In this document: positions 8,517 to 16,084 of the stretch, piece after piece | How positions within the stretch are numbered: position 1 is the first letter of the stretch | Layout of the letters: each line of letters starts with the position of its first letter | Assembly (NCBI GenBank): GCA_015069605.1 | Contig: SVII01000003.1 | Coordinates: 1-64,000 of the forward strand | Direction of reading: 5' to 3' | Source: Clostridiales bacterium | GTDB taxonomy: Bacteria > Bacillota > Clostridia > Christensenellales > Borkfalkiaceae | Length of the DNA stretch: 64,000 bases | The notes under the pieces: generated by a model | What the model saw: the letters and a program-made list of their open reading frames with translations, nothing else | Database searches by the model: none | Told to the model about the DNA's origin: nothing | Made by a program: the position numbers and the translations under genes

Positions 8517-9425
8517 TTAATAAATATAAGGCGAATTGGCTTGTTTTCGCGCGCGAATATACACCTTACCTGCGCGTAAATGACAACCGTGCGCTTTGGC
8601 TAGTTTAGACACGCTAACCACTTGATATCCCTCGGCCTTTAAATCGGGTAAAAGTCGTTTCAACGCGGACACGGTATGCTCGTATCCGTCATGCATCAAC
8701 ACGATTGCGCCTGAAAATTTTTGTAAAAATACGCTGTCGTAGATGCTTTCTGCGCTGATTTTTGTCCAGTCTAGCGTATCGATGGTCCAGTCGATAATCG
8801 GGACGGATACCTGTTCACGGATAAGATCGTTTATTTTCCCAAAGGGCGCACGTAAAAGATGCCGAGGTTGTTGATCGATCTTTTGTAATAGGCGATCTGT
8901 TTCATCAATCTCGTATTGTAAATCGGTTTCCGTCAACGACGTAAGATCAAAATGGGAATGGGTATGATTTCCAAGCTCAAAACCCAAGGCTTTTGCCGTG
9001 TACAGTAGTTGTATGGAATGATTGTTGCACAGCGAGCTGTTGCAAAACAACGTCGCGGTCGCTTTGCAATCAGGATTGTTTTCATTAAAAGAGGCGAACA
9101 CAGCAAGGATATTTTCCAAGGTTTTTGCTGGTGCGTCGTCAAACGTAAAAGCAATCAGTTTTTTGGAGATATCCACGTCGGAGATATCCACGTCGGAAAC
9201 ATCCCAAACGTCCGTATCGATGGGCGTATCGACGGGTGGCGTTTTCGGTAAAAGCGGTTGCGACGGGGAGGGTACAGGGGGGATATTTTGTTCTTCTTCC
9301 GTTTGTTGGAAATAAGAGTTTTGTTCTGTGGAATAAGAAGAATTTGGCAAATTTTGACAAGAGGAAATTATACATAAACCAATCGCGCAGGGCAGTACGC
9401 GGTAAAAATAATTAAGAATACGCAT
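8517..9425 (-). CDS. polysaccharide deacetylase lipoprotein (NodB fold)
   Basis: A 302-residue predicted lipoprotein. An N-terminal hydrophobic signal ends in the lipobox ISSC (lipidated C23). A 65-residue Pro/Ser/Asp-rich linker follows, then a NodB deacetylase domain from about 89. Metal and catalytic residues are visible: TFDDAP (D96, D97; the family usually has TFDDGP), H154-x3-H158 (NHTHSH), LRAPFG, and the C-terminal LMHDG. It probably trims acetyl groups from peptidoglycan or another surface glycan. The linker contains a tandem DNA repeat. There is no clear ribosome site ahead of the ATG, so expression may be weak or leader-dependent. Confidence 0.88.
   Translation of the reverse strand: MRILNYFYRVLPCAIGLCIISSCQNLPNSSYSTEQNSYFQQTEEEQNIPPVPSPSQPLLPKTPPVDTPIDTDVWDVSDVDISDVDISKKLIAFTFDDAPAKTLENILAVFASFNENNPDCKATATLFCNSSLCNNHSIQLLYTAKALGFELGNHTHSHFDLTSLTETDLQYEIDETDRLLQKIDQQPRHLLRAPFGKINDLIREQVSVPIIDWTIDTLDWTKISAESIYDSVFLQKFSGAIVLMHDGYEHTVSALKRLLPDLKAEGYQVVSVSKLAKAHGCHLRAGKVYIRARKQANSPYIY
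9165..9212. repeat. tandem 15-bp repeat in deacetylase linker
   Basis: Two perfect copies of a 15-bp unit (9165-9179 and 9180-9194) plus a decayed 18-bp third copy. In protein it gives DVWDVSD-DVDIS-DVDIS. Being a multiple of 3, copy-number change would alter linker length without a frameshift. Confidence 0.85.
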
Positions 9426-9515
9426 AAGAAAAGTATTTGTAATTTACTCTTTTTTTATGTGAATATTGTTTTTTATTTAATGTTTATGGATTTCTCACAA
9501 AAAAATGATAAAGTC

Positions 9516-9544
9516 TTGACTTTTTTAAAAACTCATGTTATACT
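9516..9544 (+). promoter_or_regulatory. promoter of sugar-kinase gene
   Basis: TTGACT (9516-9521), 17 nt, TATACT (9539-9544), giving a leader of about 105 nt. Confidence 0.75.
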
Positions 9545-9656
9545 AATATGGTTGAGTACAAGAGAAAGATAGTTGTTTGTGACAAAAGAGAAGGGAAAAT
9601 CATACGAATAATTGTCCGTCAATGCAAACGGAACAAAAAAACAAAGGGAAAGGAAA

Positions 9657-10775
9657 ATGATCCAAAAAGAAGAACAGCAAATTATTGAAGTATGTAAACG
9701 GTTTGATATTCGTGGGGAATATCAGTCTTATGAAATTATCAACAGCGGACATATCAATTCGACATATCGAGTGTATTATCTTCGTGAGGGGAACATCAAA
9801 GATTATATTTTGCAAAAAGTGAATACATACGTATTCTGCGATCCTATAGCCGTTATGGAAAACATTTCGTCGGTGACGGAATATATCCGCGCGAAAATCA
9901 AACAAAAACAGGCAACGGCAAAACGCAACGTTTTGCATTATTCAAAAACACTGGAAGGCGAATATTATGCGATTGATGAAAACGGAGGTTTTTGGCGCTG
10001 TTGCCGTTATATCGACGATTCCGTTTCCTTTACGCAGACAGATAATATCAAGGTGATTGAAGAATCGGGGATCGCTTTTGGGGAATTCCAACTCTATCTT
10101 GCCGATTATCCTGTGGAAAAGTTAAATATTGTAATCCCGCATTTCCATAATACAATCAACCGTTATGCAGCGTTGCGCGCGGCGATTGAAGAAAACCAAG
10201 CAGGCAGAGTGCAAGAGGTGCAGGACGTTATAGACGCTTATTTTGCGGTGGAAGAAATTGCAACGAAACCCTATCGTTTGCAAAAAGAGGGAGTGTTGCC
10301 GCTCCGTGTGACACACAACGACACGAAGACCAGCAATATTTTGTTTGACGCACATACGTTTGAACATCTTTCCGTAATTGATTTGGATACGGTTATGCCG
10401 GGGCTTGTTGCCTTTGACTTTGGCGATGCCATTCGCGTAGCGGCGTCCACGGCGGAAGAGGATGAAAAAGACCTTAATAAAGTGGCTTTGGATATGCAAA
10501 AATACGAAGCCTTTACCCGTGGTTTTGTTCGGACGGTAAAGAATAGTTTAACGGATGCGGAAAAGAAATCTTTGTCGCTGGGGGCGATTGCTATGACGTT
10601 AGAGTGTGGCGCAAGATTTCTCACCGACTATTTAAACGGAGATAAATATTTCCGTATTCATTATCCTGATCAAAACCTTGTGCGCGCGAAATGTCAGCTT
10701 ACATTAGGACAGGATATGATTGCAAAGTTGGCGGAAATGGAAAAAATAGTAGAGAAATATTTTAACGAAGAATAA
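9657..10775 (+). CDS. NahK-like sugar kinase, aminoglycoside phosphotransferase fold
   Basis: A 372-residue kinase-fold protein. The nucleotide loop reads SGHINSTYRV (30-39), followed by LQKVNTYVFCDP..VMENI, a stretch close to that of N-acetylhexosamine 1-kinases. The catalytic loop is HND (D222) with TKTSNILFD, and the metal site is DLD (242-244). The family phosphorylates sugars such as GlcNAc/GalNAc at C1, or choline and homoserine in other branches; the exact substrate is not resolved here. ATG at 9657 is chosen by the GGGAAAGG site just upstream; an upstream in-frame ATG at 9612 has none. It is monocistronic between a promoter and a terminator; no lacto-N-biose pathway genes are nearby. 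Confidence 0.75.
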   Translation: MIQKEEQQIIEVCKRFDIRGEYQSYEIINSGHINSTYRVYYLREGNIKDYILQKVNTYVFCDPIAVMENISSVTEYIRAKIKQKQATAKRNVLHYSKTLEGEYYAIDENGGFWRCCRYIDDSVSFTQTDNIKVIEESGIAFGEFQLYLADYPVEKLNIVIPHFHNTINRYAALRAAIEENQAGRVQEVQDVIDAYFAVEEIATKPYRLQKEGVLPLRVTHNDTKTSNILFDAHTFEHLSVIDLDTVMPGLVAFDFGDAIRVAASTAEEDEKDLNKVALDMQKYEAFTRGFVRTVKNSLTDAEKKSLSLGAIAMTLECGARFLTDYLNGDKYFRIHYPDQNLVRAKCQLTLGQDMIAKLAEMEKIVEKYFNEE

Positions 10776-10787
10776 CAAAAAACGAAA

Positions 10788-10825
10788 GATCCGACGGAAA
10801 AGAACAAACCGTCGGATCAATTTTT
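10788..10825. terminator. bidirectional terminator overlapping small-protein stop
   Basis: A perfect 10-bp stem GATCCGACGG (10788-10797) with CCGTCGGATC (10809-10818), T-rich on both exits. The TGA of the reverse-strand small gene lies inside the stem. Confidence 0.85.
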
Positions 10826-10906
10826 ATTTATTTTAAACAATGCCATTAAGACAACGCCTATATTTCCGCCGACAATCACTCCGACGGTAAAACCGATCCA
10901 AAACAT
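10817..10906 (-). CDS. 29-residue single-pass membrane peptide, DUF3789-like
   Basis: A very short gene on the reverse strand coding for 29 residues: MFWIGFTVG, a glycine-rich hydrophobic stretch, and a KINKN tail. It has a strong ribosome site (AAAGGAGT, 10913-10920) 7 nt before the ATG and a terminator right at its stop, which argues for a real gene. The pattern (aromatic start, one Gly-zipper transmembrane helix, short charged tail) resembles the small DUF3789 proteins of Clostridia. Its function is unknown. No clear promoter was identified. Confidence 0.65.
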   Translation of the reverse strand: MFWIGFTVGVIVGGNIGVVLMALFKINKN

Positions 10907-11041
10907 ATACTTACTCCTTTTATTTTTTCAATATAGCCATTTTTTCGTTGTTTTATACATTGTATGCAACAGTCACTTTTTTTGCTGGGGCAGGGTATAA
11001 TGAAAGGAAGAGGATTTCTTAAAAGGAGTTTGGGTTAGGGG

Positions 11042-11701
11042 ATGCGAATATGCTTTGTGAATCGTGAAAACGTAAAACAATTTCGGGAAAGGTATGATGT
11101 GAAGGCGGCTGATTTGTTTGTGTTTGGATTTAACGATACACAAACGGTTTCCTACGAACGGGAATTGCATAGGGAAACAACTTTTTTTGAGGAAATGGTG
11201 AAGTTTTCCAAAGAAAGCAATGCGTGTACGGTGTGCGGTTGTTGGACGGATATGAAAGGGCTGAAACGTAAATCTGCGGTAGTGGCAAACGAAGGAAAAC
11301 TGCTTGGGGTTTCGGATGCGATTCATTCTTTAGACGGTGCAATTAACGGCGGTGGGGAACTGCGTGTGTATGAAACGAAAGCAGGGAAAATCGGGGTAAT
11401 TATCGCGGAAGATTTATATTTCCCTGAAATTGCGCGTGATTTGGCGTTGTTTGGTTGCGATTGTATTGTTTGCCCGTTTGATAAAAAAATGAGCAGTATT
11501 CATTCGGCGTTGTTGCGGGCGGAAGCTTTTTTTTACGGAACGCCTCTCCTTTTTTGCGCGAAAGAGTATTGTATGCTTGCCGACGGTAAAGGGGAAGTTG
11601 TGTTTGCGACGCCGCAAAGTCCTGCGTATGCCGATTTGGAATTAACAAAAGAATATCACTTTGTAGAAACTCGACGGCGGTTGTTTTTGCCGAAAAGTTG
11701 A
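11042..11701 (+). CDS. nitrilase-superfamily protein lacking the Glu-Lys-Cys triad
   Basis: A 219-residue protein with the carbon-nitrogen hydrolase fold. The best match is the stretch KIGVIIAEDLYFPEIARDLA, where active members read G-x-x-I-C-(Y/E)-D-x-x-F-P-E-x-x-R. Here the catalytic Cys position is Ala. The Lys region (normally G..x-G-x-Y-x-K-x-H-L) reads EGKLLGVSDAIHSL, with Ala for Lys. The N-terminal PE motif is replaced by GFN. It is also shorter than the usual 260-300 residues. The reading frame is intact, so it is likely a binding or regulatory pseudoenzyme, not a pseudogene. The ribosome site (AAGGAG, 11023-11028) is 13 nt from the ATG, longer than usual; no in-frame start lies closer because a TAG intervenes. 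Confidence 0.65.
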   Translation: MRICFVNRENVKQFRERYDVKAADLFVFGFNDTQTVSYERELHRETTFFEEMVKFSKESNACTVCGCWTDMKGLKRKSAVVANEGKLLGVSDAIHSLDGAINGGGELRVYETKAGKIGVIIAEDLYFPEIARDLALFGCDCIVCPFDKKMSSIHSALLRAEAFFYGTPLLFCAKEYCMLADGKGEVVFATPQSPAYADLELTKEYHFVETRRRLFLPKS

Positions 11702-11773
11702 CGTTACATAAGGGTAGAGAAAAGCGTGCGCCTTAACGCAAAGAGTAGAATTTGAGAATTGTGTCGTTTTTAG

Positions 11774-11802
11774 TTTACATCCTTTTTTTCTTATGCTATA
11801 AT
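11774..11802 (+). promoter_or_regulatory. promoter of Dabb gene
   Basis: TTTACA (11774-11779), 17 nt, TATAAT (11797-11802), about 30 nt upstream of the ATG. Confidence 0.75.
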
Positions 11803-11832
11803 ATAGTTGGTATATTATGCGAGGAAGAAAAA

Positions 11833-12129
11833 ATGGTAAAGCATATCATTGTTTGGAAATTTAAAGAAGCATTGAACAATAAGATCGAGCAAGCGGCGGC
11901 GATTAAAACGGCTTTGGAAGGTTTGGTCGGTAAAATCGACGGCTTGCAAGAGATGCATATTTTGACGGAACGTTTCGATTGTTCGTCGGGGGATATTATG
12001 ATGGATTCTACGTTTGTAAGCAAAGCGGCGCTTGACGGGTATCAAAAACATCCCTTACATCAAGAAATAGCAAACGGGCTTGTTTGTCCCGTGATGGAAC
12101 AAAGATTATCTTTTGATTACGAAATATAA
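11833..12129 (+). CDS. Dabb (stress-responsive alpha/beta barrel) family protein
   Basis: A 98-residue ferredoxin-like dimeric barrel protein. The start MVKHIIVWKFK and the later H-ILTERFDCSSG-DIMMDSTFVSKAALDGYQKHPLHQE-I pattern are typical of Dabb proteins (fold first seen in plant stress proteins and in polyketide cyclases). In bacteria the role of these small proteins is mostly unknown. The start is set by GAGGAAG about 5 nt upstream; an in-frame hydrophobic extension upstream overlaps the promoter and is rejected. The gene is 27 nt ahead of the nuclease gene, so the two may be co-transcribed. Confidence 0.85.
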   Translation: MVKHIIVWKFKEALNNKIEQAAAIKTALEGLVGKIDGLQEMHILTERFDCSSGDIMMDSTFVSKAALDGYQKHPLHQEIANGLVCPVMEQRLSFDYEI

Positions 12130-12156
12130 CACATATTATTACAAAGGAAGATACTT

Positions 12157-13731
12157 ATGAAAAAGACTTTTGCAAAAATATTGTTGATTGCGGCGCTTGG
12201 CGTATCTATGGCAATGCCTGCATTTTCAAACAAAGCGGCAACAGTGACGACGACGGCGGAATTTACGACGACGGCTACGGGTTATAAAAAAGCCTCTGAC
12301 GTGAAATACGTTACGTCGGGCAGTTATATCGCAAACTGGGGTGCGCGCGGCGAGGATTGTTCTTTCCTTTCTACGTATGCTACGAGCTTCTATACAGGCA
12401 GTTATACGTACAGCTCTATGTCGACGAAATCGGGCGGTTCGACGCAATCGAATGCACACCAAAGCTCGTTGTATTCTACGTTAAAGACCTTGATGACCTC
12501 TAAACACACACATCAAACGAGTTATAGTGAAACGAAGTCGCAGTATCGCTACACTGATTGCGTCAGCAATGACACGGAGCATATTTCTTCCTTTTATTCA
12601 GGGAAACAGTTGACGGGAAATTGGGATGGCGCAGCGACGTGGAATCGTGAACATACTTGGCCAAACAGTAAAGGACTTGGCGGAAACGATGAAAACGATA
12701 TTATGATGCTTCGTCCTACCTGGGTGAAAGAAAACAGCAGTCGCGGCAATACAGCGTACGGCGAAAGCAGCGGATATTACGATCCCAACGGCGAGGGGGC
12801 GAACGTGCGCGGCGATTGCGCGAGAATTGTGTTATACGTGTATGTGCGTTGGGGTAATACGAACTATATGTGGGGCAAGGGTGGCGTTATGGAAAGCATG
12901 AACGTGCTCTTGGATTGGATGGAAGAAGATCCCGTGGATACGTGGGAAATGGGCAGAAACGACGCCGTTCAAAAGATCACGGGTACGCGTAACGTATTCG
13001 TTGATTATCCCGAATACGCGTGGTTGTTGTTCGGAAAGGCTATCCCCAAAAATATGTCCACTCCTTCGGGTATCGCAAATAACGGAAGCAGCAGTACGGG
13101 TTCAAGCAGCAGCTCTTCCAATAGCTCGTCGAGCAGCGATACGGATATCGATCAAGACCAAAGCAGTTCTTCGAGCGGTTCTAGCTCTTCGGGCGGCGGT
13201 TCGGGCGAACTTCCTGGCTCGTCTTTCGATAAACCTGGGGCTTCGAGTTCTACCCCCGAAATTGGCGGTGATGAAACTTGCACGCACGAGTATTGTGATT
13301 GGATCACCATTACAATGCCTACGCAAACAACAGAGGGGGAACAGCTTCGTGCTTGTCAGCTTTGCGGGAAACAAGAAACGAAAAAGATTCCTTGTTTAAA
13401 GACGGAAGATTCGGGTGATACAGGCGAGTCTGCAACGAATTCTTCCGAGGGGGGAACTGAGGGATGTGCGCATGAATATTGTGATTGGATTACCATTACA
13501 ATGCCTACGGAAACGACGGAGGGCGAACAGATGCGCGCTTGTCAAAAATGCGGTGATACGCAAACAAGAGCGTACGTTGATCCCAGCGAAGAAGAAAAGA
13601 ACGAACCCGTTGACAATGAGCAAACGAAAGAAGGCTGCAATTCTTCCATGCAAAGCGCAACACTGATTGGTGGATTATTGCTTGCTTGCGGAGTATTGCT
13701 TGTCAAACGTAAAGAACAAACGAACGAGTAA
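12157..13731 (+). CDS. secreted, membrane-anchored endonuclease I family nuclease
   Basis: A 524-residue exported nuclease. A signal peptide (about 1-30, MKKTFAKILLIAALG..) leads to a Thr/Ser-rich region. An endonuclease I domain (about 60-300) has the metal/catalytic core NREHTWP (163-169). A Ser/Gly-rich low-complexity linker follows (about 310-370), then two near-identical Cys-rich modules (375-414 and 437-475; C-x-HEYC...C-x-x-C) that look like small zinc knuckles. A C-terminal hydrophobic helix (about 500-517) is followed by KRKEQ, which holds the protein in the membrane. This is the layout of a surface nuclease for scavenging or processing external DNA. The ribosome site AAAGGAAG is 6 nt from the ATG. 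Confidence 0.88.
   Translation: MKKTFAKILLIAALGVSMAMPAFSNKAATVTTTAEFTTTATGYKKASDVKYVTSGSYIANWGARGEDCSFLSTYATSFYTGSYTYSSMSTKSGGSTQSNAHQSSLYSTLKTLMTSKHTHQTSYSETKSQYRYTDCVSNDTEHISSFYSGKQLTGNWDGAATWNREHTWPNSKGLGGNDENDIMMLRPTWVKENSSRGNTAYGESSGYYDPNGEGANVRGDCARIVLYVYVRWGNTNYMWGKGGVMESMNVLLDWMEEDPVDTWEMGRNDAVQKITGTRNVFVDYPEYAWLLFGKAIPKNMSTPSGIANNGSSSTGSSSSSSNSSSSSDTDIDQDQSSSSSGSSSSGGGSGELPGSSFDKPGASSSTPEIGGDETCTHEYCDWITITMPTQTTEGEQLRACQLCGKQETKKIPCLKTEDSGDTGESATNSSEGGTEGCAHEYCDWITITMPTETTEGEQMRACQKCGDTQTRAYVDPSEEEKNEPVDNEQTKEGCNSSMQSATLIGGLLLACGVLLVKRKEQTNE
13279..13590. repeat. duplicated Cys-module sequence in the nuclease gene
   Basis: Units beginning at 13279 and 13465 (186 bp apart) are nearly identical over about 60 bp (encoding HEYCDWITITMPT..TEGEQ) and diverge after it. 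This suggests an internal duplication within the gene. Confidence 0.85.
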
Positions 13732-13738
13732 ATAGATA

Positions 13739-13771
13739 AAAACCTCTGGCCATGCGGTCGGAGGTTTTTTT
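13739..13771 (+). terminator. terminator after endonuclease gene
   Basis: Stem AAAACCTC..GAGGTTTT with an inner imperfect extension, followed by seven T. Confidence 0.85.
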
Positions 13772-13841
13772 GTGACAATATAACAATAAGTAATTTTTTC
13801 GATTGATTTAATGAAAATTTTCGATAGTGGTATTTTATATG

Positions 13842-13870
13842 TTGCAATTCTTTTACAAGCGTGCTATAAT
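13842..13870 (+). promoter_or_regulatory. promoter of aspA
   Basis: TTGCAA (13842-13847), 17 nt, TATAAT (13865-13870). Confidence 0.8.
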
Positions 13871-13923
13871 AGGGGAAAATTGAAAAAAGTTTAAACAAAA
13901 GCAGTGAGTTTGGAGGCAATATT

Positions 13924-15303
13924 ATGAAAACTCGGCAAGAAAGTGATTCCATAGGTAAATTGGACGTACCCGAAGATGCGTATTACGGTGTGCAAACGCT
14001 GCGTGGCTTTGAGAATTTCCAAATCAGCGGTGTGAAACTACACAACGCATTTGTAAAAAATATAACGCTCGTAAAAAAGGCGGCGGCGAAAGTAAACGCG
14101 GCTTGCGGTTTGATCGGGCAGGCGACGGCGGATGCAATCGTCACCGCTTGCGACGAGATTTTGAGCGATAAATGGAACGATCAATTTATTACGGACGCGA
14201 TTCAAGGCGGCGCAGGCACTACGGCGAATATGAACGTAAACGAAGTGATTGCCAATCGTGCGACGGAGCTTCTTGGCGGGAAGAAAGGGGAATACCTTTG
14301 TCATCCCAACGATCACGTGAATAAAGCGCAATCCACCAACGATGTCATTCCCACGGCAGGCAAGATGACGGTGTTGACGTTGGCGCAACCGCTCTTGTAT
14401 AATTTGGAAACGTTGATTGCGGAGCTGAGGAATAAAGCGAAAGAATTTGATGACGTGATTAAAATGGGCAGAACGCAGTTGCAAGATGCTGTTCCCATTC
14501 GATTGGGACAGGAATTCCAAGCGTATGCGTCCGCATTGACGAGGGATTGCAACCGTATCAAATCGACGCTTGAGGAGATGTACGTAGTCAATCTTGGCGG
14601 TACGGCGATCGGAACGTCGATCAATGCGCCTGTGGAATATGTGAAAAGTATCGTGCCGACGTTGGCGAAAGAAAGCGGGTATGCTTTGAAACCTGCGGAA
14701 GATTTGATTGAGGCGACGCAGAATGCGGATTGTTACGTAGCGATTTCGGGCAGTTTAAAGGCTTGCGCAGTGACGTTGTCGAAGATGAGTAACGATCTTC
14801 GTTTGATGTCCAGTGGTCCTAAGACGGGTTTTGCGGAAATTAAATTGCCGCCCAAACAGAACGGTTCGTCGATTATGCCTGGCAAGATCAATCCGGTAAT
14901 CCCCGAGGTGGTTTCGCAGGTAGCATTTCTTGTCGTGGGCAACGATATGACGATTGCGATGGCTGCGGAGGGTGGCCAGCTGGAATTGAACGCTTTTGAG
15001 CCTATTATTTTCCATAAATTGTTTGAATCGATGACGTGTTTGGCGAACGCAATACGCACGTTGACGGTGAATTGTATTATCGATATCAAAGCGGATCGTA
15101 AGCGTTGTGAAGAACTTCTTCACGACAGTGTGGGGATTGTTACGGCACTTTGTCCTTATCTTGGGTATAAAAAATCGGCGGAACTTGCCAAAGAAGCGTT
15201 GGCGACGGGCGTGCAAATCCGCGAACTTGTCTTGCATTACGGACTCATGGATAAGCAGACGTTGGACGAGCTTCTCGATCCATATAAAATGACGGGCGTA
15301 TAA
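13924..15303 (+). CDS. aspA: aspartate ammonia-lyase
   Basis: A 459-residue member of the aspartase/fumarase superfamily, cleaving L-aspartate to fumarate and ammonia. The signature loop GSSIMPGKINPVIPE is at 314-328. The ending NPVIPE, as opposed to NPTQxE, marks aspartase and not fumarase, as does the N-terminal YGVQTLR. QSTNDVIPTA and the GTAIGTSIN stretch of the active site are also present. Length fits (about 460-470). GGAGG at 13912-13916 sets the start. In an anaerobe it supplies fumarate as an electron sink or lets aspartate serve as a carbon/nitrogen source. Own promoter. Confidence 0.95.
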   Translation: MKTRQESDSIGKLDVPEDAYYGVQTLRGFENFQISGVKLHNAFVKNITLVKKAAAKVNAACGLIGQATADAIVTACDEILSDKWNDQFITDAIQGGAGTTANMNVNEVIANRATELLGGKKGEYLCHPNDHVNKAQSTNDVIPTAGKMTVLTLAQPLLYNLETLIAELRNKAKEFDDVIKMGRTQLQDAVPIRLGQEFQAYASALTRDCNRIKSTLEEMYVVNLGGTAIGTSINAPVEYVKSIVPTLAKESGYALKPAEDLIEATQNADCYVAISGSLKACAVTLSKMSNDLRLMSSGPKTGFAEIKLPPKQNGSSIMPGKINPVIPEVVSQVAFLVVGNDMTIAMAAEGGQLELNAFEPIIFHKLFESMTCLANAIRTLTVNCIIDIKADRKRCEELLHDSVGIVTALCPYLGYKKSAELAKEALATGVQIRELVLHYGLMDKQTLDELLDPYKMTGV

Positions 15304-15385
15304 TAGAGAATACGGCGCGCAGTGCCTTTACACATTGCATAAACGAAGAAAAAATGGGTATGCTATGAAGGGAAGGAGTTGCGCT

Positions 15386-15973
15386 ATGGGCAAATTTGAA
15401 GAAGTATATGCAATCAACGTGAACGATAAAACGGAGAAAAAGGGCAATCTCACCTATTTGTCTTGGGCGTTCGCGTGGGCGGAATTTAAGAAAGTATATC
15501 CCGACGCAAGTTATAAAGTGAACGAATTTGACGGAACGTTTTGCAGCGGGAACGCAACGATGGGGTATATGGTGCAGACGCAGGTGACAGCAGGCGATAC
15601 GACATATGAAATGTGGTTGCCGATTATGGATATGCGCAACAATGCGATTTTGCAACCGAAAATGACGGACGTCAATAAAACAATTATGCGCTGTCTAACG
15701 AAAAATTTGGCAATGTTCGGGCTGGGACTATATATCTACGCAGGAGAGGATTTGCCTGAAACTCCAAAAGATTTCGAGCCGATCACCGAGAAAGAATTGC
15801 ACGAACGTTGGGGAGTGCAGGACGTTGTCAAAACGATAAAATGGTACGAAAAACAACTGCAAGTACCCTTTTCCGAATGGGGCGCGGAGGAATGTGAATC
15901 CGTTCGCGGCGTGCTTTCGGAACAAAAAACCAAACGAGAGAAAAAGAAAGAGCACTCTTTCGAGGAAGAATAA
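15386..15973 (+). CDS. DUF1071/Sak-type single-strand annealing protein
   Basis: A 195-residue protein whose first 130 residues match the DUF1071 pattern: LTYLSWAFAWAEFKKVYPDA, a GYMVQTQV strand, MWLPIMD, a DVNKTIMRCLTKNLAMFGLGLYIYAGEDLP core. DUF1071 proteins are phage-encoded Sak/Rad52-like single-strand DNA annealing proteins. The C-terminal part is charged (KTKREKKKEHSFEEE). ATG at 15386 follows AAGGAG by 7 nt. No other phage gene is visible in the neighbourhood, so this is a stray or domesticated recombinase, possibly co-transcribed from aspA 82 nt upstream. Confidence 0.8.
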   Translation: MGKFEEVYAINVNDKTEKKGNLTYLSWAFAWAEFKKVYPDASYKVNEFDGTFCSGNATMGYMVQTQVTAGDTTYEMWLPIMDMRNNAILQPKMTDVNKTIMRCLTKNLAMFGLGLYIYAGEDLPETPKDFEPITEKELHERWGVQDVVKTIKWYEKQLQVPFSEWGAEECESVRGVLSEQKTKREKKKEHSFEEE

Positions 15974-15977
15974 ATGG

Positions 15978-16012
15978 AAAAACGCTTTGTGTAGATACGC
16001 GGGGCGTTTTTT
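15978..16012 (+). terminator. probable terminator after DUF1071 gene
   Basis: Stem AAAAACGCTT with GGGCGTTTTT (two G-U pairs), loop 14 nt, T-rich exit. Confidence 0.55.
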
Positions 16013-16084
16013 CTTTGTGGTGCATATACTGTATTATGAGCTTTATGAAAGCGCAAAACTCAAAAGAAATACGGGGCGGGGAAT

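Noticed and set aside
11042-11701. Nitrilase-like gene as a pseudogene
   Set aside because: The frame is open, codon use matches neighbours and the scaffold motifs are intact; only catalytic positions differ.
15386-15973. DUF1071 gene as evidence of a prophage
   Set aside because: No integrase, terminase, capsid or other phage gene occurs within the flanking 10 kb.
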